Positions 1-12,800 of a stretch of 64,000 bases of DNA are shown here, in pieces. A program made the translations under genes and the position numbers. The notes below the pieces were generated by a model. That model ran no database searches. It saw nothing but the letters and a program-made list of their open reading frames with translations, and was not told where the DNA came from. The stretch's first letter is position 1. Every line of letters begins with the position of its first letter. The stretch is from Branchiostoma floridae (Eukaryota > Chordata > Leptocardii > Amphioxiformes > Branchiostomatidae): assembly GCF_000003815.2 (NCBI RefSeq), contig NC_049984.1, positions 2,378,936 to 2,442,935 of the forward strand. The letters are read 5' to 3'.

Positions 1-137
1 TTACAGTCTGCTGATGACTGCTTATTGATTCACGCCTGTTACACTGCATTCTCCTATGCAAAGGCGAAACAGAGTCGTCAGAGGGACTCCATCTGTTTTC
101 ACCTCTGCTTGCCTGAGGTTAATATATGGGTACCGGG

Positions 138-236
138 GGTGTCGCCACAAACCAGCTGCCAGCCAATCAGAGAACAGGCGATGAGAGAGCTTTCAACAGG
201 CTAAAGCTGTCCCGCAATGGCCGCTGGGAAGCTATC
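138..236. repeat. Dispersed repeat, copy 1
   Basis: This stretch matches the reverse complement of 40,560-40,672 over about 100 bases, sharing the segments around AAACCAGCTG, AGCCAATCAGAGAA and CGCTGGGAAGC. CCAAT-type boxes and a TATAAGG at about 314 make a promoter or solo-LTR origin possible, but no element ends were found. Nothing coding is visible from 1 to 712. Confidence 0.45.
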
Positions 237-712
237 AGCCAATCATGTTACGTATTACCATGGCTTTGTTTGCTCACCATGCCGACGCCCGTTCCCCAAC
301 GGCTGACTGCCCATATAAGGGTAAGCTCATTAATATTCATAAGCAAGGAACCCCTAATAACCGAATACTGTGGCTAAGTTGTCAGGGGTGATATCATAGG
401 CTTTGCCGTGATTGTCAACCCTGAGTGTGAGGATGCACTGTAGGCACTCAGTTCGAACGCGAGGTCTACGCGGCATGGAATAAGCGCCTTTGAATGCCCA
501 ACCTAGGTAAGTTATTTCGATGGTTTGAAGACTTTATAGAGTTCTTTGGGTGTCCAAATGCAATGCAACAGCTAGACGAAATGTTGTACAGTATGTCTAT
601 AATTTCAAAAATTTTTGCAAGTGTCTTGTTTTTTTTAAAAAACTACCCAGGGCACTAAATGATTGAATTCAAAGCGTGGATTGTATGATTGATTCATGCA
701 GATTTTACGTAC

Positions 713-897
713 CCTCTGGAGCCGAAGTATCCGTCCGTGTCCGGGAAGGCTGAGCAGTACTGTCTGAAGTAGCAGTTCAGCGGCGAGGCGAACAGTTCAA
801 AGGTCACGCCGAAGTGCTTGTGGACGGCCTCGAACACGGGAACGGGCAGCGCGCCCTGCAGTCCCGTCCCCTCGTTAGGGCTGGAGCCGAACAGCGT
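713..897 (-). CDS. PCIF1: PCIF1 exon, methyltransferase core (last visible)
   Basis: Acceptor CAG precedes 897 and donor GTACGT follows 713. The 185 nt encode [15 protein letters not shown] through [12 protein letters not shown], nearly identical in pattern to vertebrate PCIF1. Phase runs 0 to 2, so the next exon should complete a Gly codon and lead into the NPPF segment. No such exon is visible in 1-712. Confidence 0.93.
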
Positions 898-3800
898 CTG
901 GACAACGGAGGGAGAACAAACACGGTCGGTACGGGGGTGTCACTGACTTCACTGTACACACTACACAGAAGGCAGTCTCCTCTTCAGATCCTACAAATAT
1001 TTTCACAGGATAGTTGTTTATTATATCAATTGACAGAAGCTAGCTAATCATTTTCACCAGAATCGAGTGAAGAAATAAGTGTTTTTTCTGAGGGCACAGC
1101 GTTAGGGTCTGATGGGGATTCAAACCCAGAATCTTTAGATTCTAAGTCAACAACTTAACCAAATAACCACTGTGCCACCCTTCTAATATTGTGTTGTATG
1201 AAAGACTTTCTTTTTTTCTTTTACTCATGTCTTCTGACAATAACCAGTAAATGTAATGTTCACAGAAAGATTTGAAAAGGAGACTGCCTGCCTGCCTATC
1301 ACATGTTCAACTGAATGGTATCTGGTTAAAACAATCAATCATTCATTAAGAATACTGATTAATAGTAATCTATAAGCAGATGTAAGGTGCAGCTTGCTCT
1401 CAGTGTTTTACGACTGTTTTTTCAACATTTTTAAAATTGCATTTTTTAACAGTTTGCCTTCTCTTTCAAACTGCAAACTGTTAAAAATTGCAATTAAGAG
1501 TATCAAATGTTACGAAAACAGGTGTAAAACTCTGAAAATGATAAGCCAGCTTGTTACATCTGCTTTGAGATTAACTGATTGGCACACTTGGAAGATCACA
1601 AAATGCTGAGGGCTCCAAACATTCTTGATTGACCTTCTACAAATGTATAACATCAGATACAATGAGATTCCATACGGATGATTGGTTTGGTTTTTTGGAG
1701 GGTGGCTGGGAGGGGAGGTTGGCTGGAGACAAGTCATGACAGTCACACCAGTCCTGTAACTCTTCTTATCTTTTACTACAACATGAAGGAATCATTTAAA
1801 GCTATTCAAACATGAAGTAGGTTTACGACATTCATTTTTTCCTGAATTTCAAATCAAATTTGTGCAGTGGAAACAAATTTAACAAGATTATTGGTGTGAC
1901 TTGTTCCTTGTCTTCAGTACACACTGGGGGCCAGACTCTCAGTAGTCCAGTAGTTAACATTACTGCAACACCATGCGGGTTTTAATTTCTTGCATGTCTA
2001 TCTCATCACATGGTTGAGTAATCGGCACTCCTGCGTAAATGACCTGAGATGCAGGGCCGTTGCCGCCAGACGACCGCTCTCCGCCGCGCCCCGGCGTTGC
2101 CCAGCGACGAGCGAAGTCGTGGCCGGAGTCAGCGAAGCCCTGGTCGAGCGCGGGAAAGTCAAGGTTCTGCCCATGACGTGGTGCGACCCACACAGACTAC
2201 ACTTCTAACTACTGTAAAATTCATTTACTTTTGCAGTGGTTTTATATGTATGTCACAGTAGGGTTTTTGCAATTGAAACATTTCTGTAGCACAGTGATAA
2301 TATAATGGAAATGCCTGTTCGTAGTATTTTGAATTTGCAGTGAAAAAGTCACCATAAAAACAGAGAAAATCAAACCACTGCGAAAGTTGACAGTTCTTTA
2401 TGTTTTCCTTCCAAATCAAAATAATTTTGGTAGAAATACCAACAGAATGTTTTCTAGCATATTTTTCATACTTTCACCACAAAAATGTACTTAAAAGTTA
2501 ATTTCTTCTCAGTTGGTAGTCTATAAACCAACAATGACAGTTCCCACAGCTGGGAGAACCTTGGCTTCCAGCACAGTATGTCAAAGAGTCAAAAGCGGTC
2601 AAACAACTAAATCCTATCCAACAAACAACAGGCCTAACCTAGCCTTTTACTTTTAGCCAATATAGTACCAATACAAGAATGCATTCAGAAGAAATCAAGA
2701 ACTTAAGCCTCAGAAAGCTGACAGTAAGGAAATTGTAACTTTTTTAGCAGACTTCCTGGAAACAGACGTTTATTAAGGCTTTCCCTTCAACTACATGTGT
2801 TAAGGGCACCACCGTGCACCAAATGGCCACAATACCAGAAGTCAGCAGAAGAGGGTTAGGATTTAAGAACATTGTAATTGAAATTTTTTGAGAGTTTTCT
2901 TATTGTGTTGGAACAGAGTTTAAACTTTTTCGCTATAAAAAACACTCTAATTCTTTTAGCTCAGATAACACAAATCTTCCTACTTCAATCATTCCCACAT
3001 TTTCTTCTGTCAGAAAGTCTAACTTTCATTTACTCAGTTTACCATTTTCTTGTTCATCAGACAATACAGCTCTATTTTTCATAGTCTGAACATTTTCATG
3101 TAAGTGTTGACAGTTCCTCTGAATTAGACCCCCCCCCCCTAGCAAATAATTTTCCACAGTTTCCAAGCCAAAGCTGTTCTGGAATATACTGAGTTCAGAG
3201 AGGATAAAGGTTTTCTGTACCATGTTACATGTATGTGAAGCACTTCTAACAGGCAGCTACTAGCACAGAGGAAAATTTGCACTACAAGCACACAGAGAAA
3301 TTCAAAATTTCAAAACATACTTCATTGATCTTCAACACTACTCAGTTTCTTGAAAATATCTTTTGTGAGTGCCAAGTTTTCAACATGTACATGGTAAATA
3401 AACAAATGAGCTGATGTATGACAGTGAGTGATCTTGCTATCTTTACCAAGAGCCGTCACAGATATTCTTGCCATGGATTAGAACCAACCTTTACAGTGCT
3501 CTACAAGGCTTCCTCCAGAAAATCTACAATCAGCAACTGTAAAATCTTTGAGGACCTCTGGCTATGCAACTTTACAACTTATCTTCCTTATTGAAGTTAT
3601 TCTATTGTCCAATCTTACAACTCAAAGTTGATTGGAAAATCATTTAGTAACAAAAAATTTAATTGATGAAGATAAATGTACACGCATTGGGTATACATTT
3701 TCAGTAATTTTGAGATTTCTGTCTTTCGGTAAGAAAGGCCAACCGGTCCCTGAATAAAGCCCTGTACAGCACAAGTAATGTTTTAACATCTAGAAACCAC

Positions 3801-6800
3801 AGCAAAGCAGGAAGGATTGTGAGCACCTGATATCTCCTGAGCAGGCACCACACTCTGGGCAGGAAGTTCTCCAGCGGCCGGTCGTCACGGCAATGGATGC
3901 GGTAGAGATGCTCCTGTGGGACGTACATAGGGATTTAAAACATCAGGCAGGGTTAGAGAAAATTTTCTAAAATTCACTTGTCCTATCGGCAAGCACATAA
4001 AAAACTTTTATAAAATTCACTTGTCCCATCGGGGAAGCACATAAAAAATTTACTTGCCCAAACCAATTTTTCACTTGCCCCAAATTCAAATGTCACTTTT
4101 ATATGCATTTTCACTTCCAGCAATGGGATTATTATCATTGTCTCTATTTTTCTGTTGACCATTGCTTGACGTCAGGGGTGTAGAAAAGTAACAAGTATAT
4201 CAACTTCTCACTCAATGCAAGAATCTTACTTGCCCGATTGGGCAAGTGGGGTAGGTCATGCAATTGCCCGATCGGCACTTTCACTTGCCCTTGGCAATAG
4301 GGCTTGTGGACTTGTCCAACCCTGATCAGTGGAAGGGTTGATCTGCTGGCATAACAGGTGACTATCACAATTTCAAGATTACCAGTTTCTGTAGGTAGTT
4401 CTGGTTTCTGTAGGTAGTTCTGGTTACTCACCAGTTTCTGTAGGTAGTTCTGGTTACTCACCAGTTTCTGTAGGTAGTTCTGGTTACTTACCAGTTTCTG
4501 TAGGTAGTTCTGGTTACTTATCAGTTTCTGTACGTAGTTCTGGTTGAGTGTGGTTACTTACCAGTTTCTGTAGGTAGTTCTGGTTTACTTATCACTTTCT
4601 GTAGGTAGTTCTGGTTACTCACCAGTTTCTGTAGGTAGTTCTGGTTACTTACCAGTTTCTGTAGGCAGTTCTGGTTACTTACCAGATTCTGGAGGTAGTT
4701 CTGGTTACTTTACCAGCTTTTCCTGGAGGGTAGTTTCCTGGGTTGTAGGGCTCGGTTACTTACCAGTTTCTGTAGGTAGTTCTGGTTGAGTGTGGTTACT
4801 TACCAGTTTCTGTAGGTAGTTCTGGTTACTTACCAGTTTCTGTAGGTAGTTCTGGTTACTTACCAGTTTCTGTAGGTAGTTCTGGTTACTTATCACTTTC
4901 TGTAGGTAGTTCTGGTTGAGTGTGGTTACTTACCAGTTTCTGTAGGTAGTTCTGGTTACTTATCACTTTCTGTAGGTAGTTCTGGTTGAGTGTGGTTACT
5001 TACCAGTTTCTGTAGGTAGTTCTGGTTACTTACCAGTTTCTGTAGGTAGTTCTGGTTACTTACCAGTTTCTGTAGGTAGTTCTGGTTACTTACCAGTTTC
5101 TGTAGGTAGTTCTGGTTGAGTGTGGTTACTTACCAGTTTCTGTAGGTAGTTCTGGTTACTTGCCAGTTTCTCTAGGTAGTTGTGGTTACTTACCAGTTTC
5201 TGTAGGTAGTTCTGGTTACTTACCAGTTTCTGTAGGTAGTTCTGGTTACTTATCAGTTTCTGTAGGTAGTTCTGGTTACTTACCAGTTTCTGTAAGTAGT
5301 TCTGGTTGAGTGTGGTTACTTACCAGTTTCTGTAGGTAGTTCTGGTTACTTACCAGTTTCTGTAGGTAGTTCTGGTTGAGTGTGAGGACCTCCCCCTTGA
5401 ACCTGAGGCAGCCGACGTTGTTCTCCACGTGGTAAGAGATGGAGGGCAGCCGGGGACACGACACCACCATGTGGATCTGGTAACACTGCACCCGCCGCTT
5501 GTGCACCTCAAACTTACGCTGGATCTCTGCAACAGGGAACGAGGGTGGTCATTAAAGATAACTTCTGCACCTCAAACTTACGCTGGATCTCTACACAAAC
5601 ACAGGGAACAAGGGTGGTCACCAAAGGTAGTTACTCAAGCAACTGGATATGGTTTTGGAAACGGACAGACGTTTAATTACTATCCAGGTTACATTGCACC
5701 TGCCGCTTGTGCACCTCAAACGTACGCTGGATCTCTGCAGAAACATGGGGACAAGCGTGGTCACCAAAGGTAGTTACTCAAGCAACTGGATATGGTTTTG
5801 GAAACGGACACTCCAGACGTTTAATTACTATCCAGGTTACATTGCACCTGCCGCTTGTGCACCTCAAACGTACGCTGGATCTCTGCAGCAAAAAGGGGTG
5901 GTTGTTAGAAATAACTGTGGCAACAGTGGTTGTTTACAGAGAAATATTTTGTATCACGACATTACATAAACTTCAGAGTTTATTTTTGAAACCTTGCAAC
6001 CACAGGACTGAATTGTATTCTATTGATTTAACAATACTCTCGCCTTATAAAACACTGCAATTAATTGAAATATAAGAAGTATAAAAACAACATTTTTGAT
6101 ATCTATACTTTCAGTAGTTTGTGGGAAAAGTAGTAGCTCACGGCATTGAATCTTAGCAGTGAGAACATGGGTTTTGCTGGCCTTCACACGGTGATTAAAT
6201 AATTGTGATGATGAAATTTTAGCAGTTTGACAGTGACTACCAAAATGGATAAAATCAAGCTACCATTACCAAACCTAGAATTACAGTATGCCCAAAAACA
6301 TAACAGATAAGTAGCTAGTGTGAAACATCTAAGATGCTCCCACCTTCGATCCCGTGCTCCTTGAGAATCTCCCAGTGCTTGTCGTAGATCTTCTTGGCGG
6401 ACTCGCAGGACAGGTGGTAGATCTTCTGGCAGATCCCTTCTACGGAGGACTTGGCTGCGTCCGTCAGGTGAGGGCCACACTGCGTCTTCAGGTGAGTCAG
6501 TCTCTCCTTAGGGTTGGTCAGACACAACATGAGTCAGTTTACATGCAATTTGAAAATAAAAGTGAGTAACCCGACCTCCAGATTAAGATCTTGAAGGCCA
6601 TAAGAGACTGGAAATTTGATCAGGCACAATTTCCTCTCTCAGGTCAAAAAGGAAAAAAATTAATAATTCCAAAAAAAAGAAATTCATTAACCACTGCCCA
6701 TGTCCTTTATACCCCTATACGGCTGAATGAAGTCCTTCTTAAAGTTAAAGTTAACCGTACATCTGTAACAAATGCTTAGGGGTGGCGCCCATCTCCTTTC

Positions 6801-9800
6801 TGTAGCCCTTGGGCCACACATTTGTGAAGCCACTACAGCAGGGGGCTAGTCCACTGGTACGCGATGTGTGTTTAACTCCCATACTCTTCCTCATTAGTGC
6901 TGAGTGCTAATAAGAGAAATTCAGCATGTGCCATTTTTAAAGACCAGTTAGTCTTTGGTATAACTCGGCCGGGATCAAACTCACGACCTACCGAATGCAC
7001 ATCATTTTTTTGACCATTGCACTGGTCAACAGAATCAGGGCTCGAAATACTTTTTTCTGCATACCTGCACTGGTGTGGGTAACATTGAAAAATACCTGCA
7101 CCAGACAAATTTTACCTGCACCACTCTGAATTTAGGAAGTATGGATCATACTAAAATTGTAGTGGAACCATTGCTATTTTTTCTTCTGTACTTTATAGGT
7201 GATAACAGTCAATGCAGCTAATAACAATCCACATACACCTACATCATACTCATAGAACATTTATGTATAAAACCCAATACATGGACCAGTGCAGGTTAGG
7301 TGCAGGTAGACACCAGAAATACCTGCACAGCTCCAATTTTACCTGCACTAGCCTGCATATGCAGGTGGTATTTCAAGCCCTGAGAATGAATGAATAGATA
7401 AATAGAAAGTTTTGTCCACACACCTGATAGTCCTCCAGAGTAGCGCTGTTCTGCCGCCGTAGCCACTGCATGATGTCCTCCACACTCCACTTCACTATCT
7501 TACGGCTGTCAGGGGAACAGTTTCTGTACAGGGAAGAAGCACAAAGGGTTAAGATTCTCCAAGATTACAAACTGTTCTTCATTTCTAGACAATTTTATTT
7601 TAAATCTGGCCCAAACTGGTGACTTGAGTTGCCATCTTAACCCTTGTCCTGCGGGCCCAGTTATATAACCGGATGCACATGCTGTGCCTGTGTGCGGGTC
7701 CGGTTATATAACCGGCTGGGGGTATTCCCCAAAGGAACCTTTGTGGCTTCTGTGTGGTAACCAGGAACAGCTGGGAAGAAGATGGGGGCTGCATGAATGG
7801 GATCAAGGGTCAATATCCTGGTTGCGCAATCAATCCCAGAGCTCTTTGCGGGCATAAATTATGTTAATGAGCCAAGATGGCCGACTGTCGTCTGCAGATA
7901 TGTTTTTTCATGTTTTTTTCGTGTTTTGGGGCATAAATTCTTAGTTTAGGCACTAAAATGTCAAAGTTAACTTGGTAACAAGTGCATAAGGAGCCTTTCC
8001 CCACTGATTCTGAGGCAGAACATCCAATTTTGGGCAAGAATGGTGAAGAAATGCTGACGAACATGAGAAAAGAAGATATGCACGTGAACTTTACCATTTT
8101 TATGGAAAATTACCCCCCACGCAACAGGAAACAAATTAGGACAGTCTGTTAAGCTGCAAATTCGACCTTAGTTACTTTTGTGGAGGTCATTAAGTACCTT
8201 GATGTGGCAAATAATTAGTGACAGATGGAGCTGATCATATGTTACATTATTCTATTGAACAGCCTGTTCAGCACCCAGGACAATACCTAGCCATAAACTC
8301 ATCTGTAGTGATACCTGGGTAAAATTTTTTTGCTGCATATGTGGCTCTGATGTTGTCAATATGTCATAGGAATGTTGTAGTGTTGATACTAAGATTATTT
8401 ATGAAATTCAGGTATTATTAATACAAAAGTTTATGAAAATAACTTGTTTTATTGATTTATTACCCTTGCATATCATTTTTATGACTCAAGGTAAAACTTT
8501 CAGGACATTACTAAAAAGTAGAGACTCTCAGCTTTCTATTGATGTGTAACATTATAGGGTTACTTAAATGCAAAGTAACTAAAAAATAGCAAAGTAAAAG
8601 CATTTCCCATACTTTGAAGAGAGTCAAAAATGCCCAGCACAGGGAGGGTATATGGGTAAAAAATTGCCAGCAGGACAAGGGTTAAGATTACTCAAAACTG
8701 AACCACATGGTGAGAAAGCTTCTTGATTCAAAATAACAAATTGTACTTAATTTGCAAACAGTTTTTTGCTTTGCTTCCAAGGAAGACAAAAAAGACAAAT
8801 AGTTTCCAAGTCTTCCCACCTGGTTAATTTTAGACTTAGGTTTCCATCTCTAAGTTATCAGGCAAATTTTGTACAAGCCTTGGGTTCGTCTTTATCTAGG
8901 AAGGTACTTGACTAGCCATAAGCTTTTGTCAGAAGACAAGACAGTATGGAAACTGAGATTTTTGGACATGAAATGCAGCATCAAATGTGACCCCAACTGA
9001 CCAATTTTAAACTTGGGTTTCCATCTTTAGATTGGTAGGCATACCTAATCCAAACCTTGGGTGCTTGCATGTAGCAAGTTACCTTCCAAGCCACAAAATT
9101 GTGTCTCAAAACAAAACAATTCCAGTATGACACTATGAAAACTAAGTTTTAGGGACATAAAACACATCATAGGATTCATACCTAGACTCCACCATTTTCT
9201 TAGCTGCCTCAGCGTACTTGAAGACATATTTCCGCGCCTCGACGGGATGTCTGAGCCGACAGCCGCGGACGGGGATGTCGCTCATGATCTCTCTGTACAT
9301 GGAGGGCGACACCTCGTGGGCACAGTGCGTAGGTAACATGGGGTCGTTGCCCCGGTCCATGACCTTTCTCTCCAGGATCCAGCGGTTGAAGGATTCCCGC
9401 GGTGCATCAATTCCTAGAAAAGAATAAATGAACTTATACCATGTTTTTGTCAAGTATGTGTATAGATTTATTAGAACTTAACCCGGCTTAAACTGTCAGA
9501 GTTTCAGCTCTATAAAATGCTCTCAGTGCCAGGGTTGGCCGATGACCTCCAAAAAGAAACCCCCGAACAAGGACAAAATCCCTAACTTCCGGGGTTTGTG
9601 CGCTACACACACGCAGAACTGCTACTTCGGGAGAATACGCTATCCCGGATTTATCCGGGCGCGGCAAACAGGGCATGTATAGGTGTGCCAGATATATCCG
9701 GTTCTGGCAGTTTAAGGGTTAAAATGATGTAAACTGTATCTCTGTTGTGCATTTTGTCCGCATGTTACCTTTTCCCTCTTGACCTCTATCAAAAACGGCC

Positions 9801-12800
9801 AGGGTAAGCTTCTCATGAATAAACAAGGATTCAAACAAACAATGAACACATCATTGTTACCTGCACCAGTGCAGGTATACAGGAAAAAGTACTGTCAGTA
9901 ATCATCTTCCTACCTTCTCTGGTCTAACAGAGCTCCTGGTACTGTGACCGAAGCTTGTTGGTGAGCAGATCACATGTTCCAAGTGTTTGTATACAGCAGA
10001 AAAGTAAGGTTTAAACATAACTGTTCAGTGTTGTTTGTAGTTTCCTACCTTCTCTGGTCTGACAGAGCTCCTGGTACTGGGACCGAAGCTTGTTGGTGAG
10101 CTGGGCATGTTCCAAGTGTTTGTATACAGCAGAAAAGTAAGGTTTAAACATAACTGTTCAGTGTTGTTTGTAGTTTCCTACCTTCTCTGGTCTGACAGAG
10201 CTCCTGGTACTGGGACCGCAGCTTGTTGGTGAGCTGGGCGCGTGTTCCAATTGTTTGTATATAGCAGAAAAGTAAGATTTGGGATGACTTCAAAGGCAAA
10301 ATGAAGCACACAATGAACAAGTCTGACAGAGCTCCTGGTACTGGGACCGAAGCTTGTTGGTGAGCTGTGCGCGGTAGGACTCCGCCTCGGGGTGCACGGG
10401 AGGCATAGTGCAGGGGGGGTGCTNNNNNNNNNNNNNNNNNNNNNNNNNNNNNNNNNNNNNNNNNNNNNNNNNNNNNNNNNNNNNNNNNNNNNNNNNNNNN
10501 NNNNNNNNNNNNNNNNNNNNNNNNNNNNNNNNNNNNNNNNNNNNNNNNNNNNNNNNNNNNNNNNNNNNNNNNNNNNNNNNNNNNNNNNNNNNNNNNNNNN
10601 NNNNNNNNNNNNNNNNNNNNNNNNNNNNNNNNNNNNNNNNNNNNNNNNNNNNNNNNNNNNNNNNNNNNNNNNNNNNNNNNNNNNNNNNNNNNNNNNNNNN
10701 NNNNNNNNNNNNNNNNNNNNNNNNNNNNNNNNNNNNNNNTATAGCCCATGAAAAGACATCACTGAGGATGTATGGTAATGCTGCATTGTGTACATTGGGG
10801 AATGCAGACACATAGAACATGTACACGGATATCAGACGGGGAGGGGGTTTGCAGGATTAAGGCCTGATATATAAAACTATACTTCAAAATAGTGTTCTAG
10901 GTTGGACCAACATATCATAAATATTATTCAGTTCATCGACACATGCTTGAAAATAGACAAGGTATTGCTAAGATTATTACAAGGAGGTGCAGCACCTTTA
11001 AATCCAATGCTTAGATTAGACAATGCTTTGCCTCTAACCACTGAAGAAGCTTTACATAGTGAAATTAGTTTGGCCGACAGGCTGATTAAAAGTTCAAAAC
11101 TTGAACTATGCAGCTCCAGATGTCGTACTGAGGGATGACTGCAGTGTGCAAGATGTCGGTAACTTGAGGGATGGAACTACTCTATTATATATTCCAATGC
11201 TTTATAGAGTTAGAGATAGTCCTAAAGAGAAACAACAGTGAGTACTCACGGTCCCTCCATCTTCATCCTCTTGCTGGGGCTCATGGACCCCAGGCTGGTG
11301 ATGCTCGCCTCCGAGTCGCGCCGACGCTTCAGGTCAAAGGGCGGCGGCGACCGCACGTCTGTCGGCGTGTCCGGCACGCTGATGCCGAGAGGGTCCGTCT
11401 GGGGATGACAGAGATGGCAGACTTCAACCCCTTACCCATACTGCTTTGATATTTTATTCCCACAAGTACACAAAGATGATGACACAATCTACTTGTACCT
11501 GCAGTAGATATCTTTCATTTTACATGTCAGTTCTGAAGCAAGTTTTCAAATTCTAGTGCTACTGTTACTGTAAATGCATTTATTTTACACTAGGAGAAAG
11601 GGTTTTTGTAATGTTTTAAATTTTGAGATTGAAACTGTAGTGATGTAATGAGTAATTCATCTATTTATTTTTACAGTAATACATTGTATACACATACTTG
11701 CAGGGTTATAAATTTGCAAGAATAATACCACAACTTTAACAGTTATGGTACTAAATGAGTGTGCACTACAGAAATACTGAAAGATAAGTCGCTCATAAGT
11801 GTGTACATACAATTCTGTCAGATCCCCCCGGCACCCCGTTATGTGGGGACTTGTGAACCACCGGCATCTCCCACAGCGACTCTCCCGTCATCTTGTTGAA
11901 GTAGTACCATCTCTTCTCACGCTTGCTCCAGAACCGACGCCAACCAGCCTGACAAACAAACAAACAAACACAGTTATTGTGGCTTTTATACATCCGAGAC
12001 ATTTGCATTAAGTCTAAAACTTAAAAAAGAAGCTGCATTTGATGTGAGTTGAGCGATCGCACAATACAACGCACATATATGGAAAAAATTATGGCATCAC
12101 GGTTTTGACATTAGAATTGATGGTGCCACCAACAACAGAAATTGACATGCCATAACAAAGTGTATATGTCACAGTAGAGATCACGATCCAGGAGAATCGC
12201 CGATCCTCCTAGGAGAGATCCCGATCGGAGTTTCTCCTGGGAGAAATCCCGATCGCAATCTGTACTAGTAGAATCGGCGATTCTCCTAGTATAGATTGCA
12301 ATCAGGATCTCTCCTAGGAGAAACTCCGATCCAAACTCAAACGATGCTAAGATGTATGAAACAGCAATAATTTTTTTGATAAACAATGATTTTATTCAGT
12401 TTCAAATGCAAACCTACTAACTCATTACCAACTACACTCAAGCCTACTTGTGTCACTTCTACAATGTTAACTTCACCGAAGACTACCACACTTGAGTCAC
12501 TTCTGCAACTTTACTCAATGCACACTTCTACTCAATGCTACCTCACTATTGTCACTTCTACAACTATACTCAAGATACCATACTGNNNNNNNNNNNNNNN
12601 NNNNNNNNNNNNNNNNNNNNNNNNNNNNNNNNNNNNNNNNNNNNNNNNNNNNNNNNNNNNNNNNNNNNNNNNNNNNNNNNNNNNNNNNNNNNNNNNNNNN
12701 NNNNNNNNNNNNNNNNNNNNNNNNNNNNNNNNNNNNNNNNNNNNNNNNNNNNNNNNNNNNNNNNNNNNNNNNNNNNNNNNNNNNNNNNNNNNNNNNNNNN

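Larger units (their letters stand above)
10321..12585. repeat. Segmental duplication, copy 1 (PCIF1 exons)
   Basis: This segment matches 13,335-15,599 at a constant offset of 3,014 bp and appears identical until about 12,313, where mismatches start. The N run at 10,424-10,739 has exactly the length predicted from the other copy. It contains second copies of two complete PCIF1 exons and part of a third. Minisatellite units flank both copies. The duplication may be real or a heterozygosity artefact of assembly. Confidence 0.9.

Noticed and set aside
1101-1180. Functional tRNA gene
   Set aside because: Acceptor and T stems do not pair well; only the box A and B wording is kept.
1960-2208. GC-rich ORFs as a PCIF1 exon
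   Set aside because: The neighbouring exons are contiguous in vertebrate PCIF1 and the translation has no PCIF1 similarity; kept only as a low-confidence island.
4377-5390. CRISPR-like appearance of about 30-bp repeats
   Set aside because: There are no unique spacers; units abut directly and derive from a PCIF1 exon end in a eukaryotic gene.
10144-10826. ORFs spanning the N run
   Set aside because: Their length is made of unknown residues; the real content is duplicated PCIF1 exon and minisatellite.
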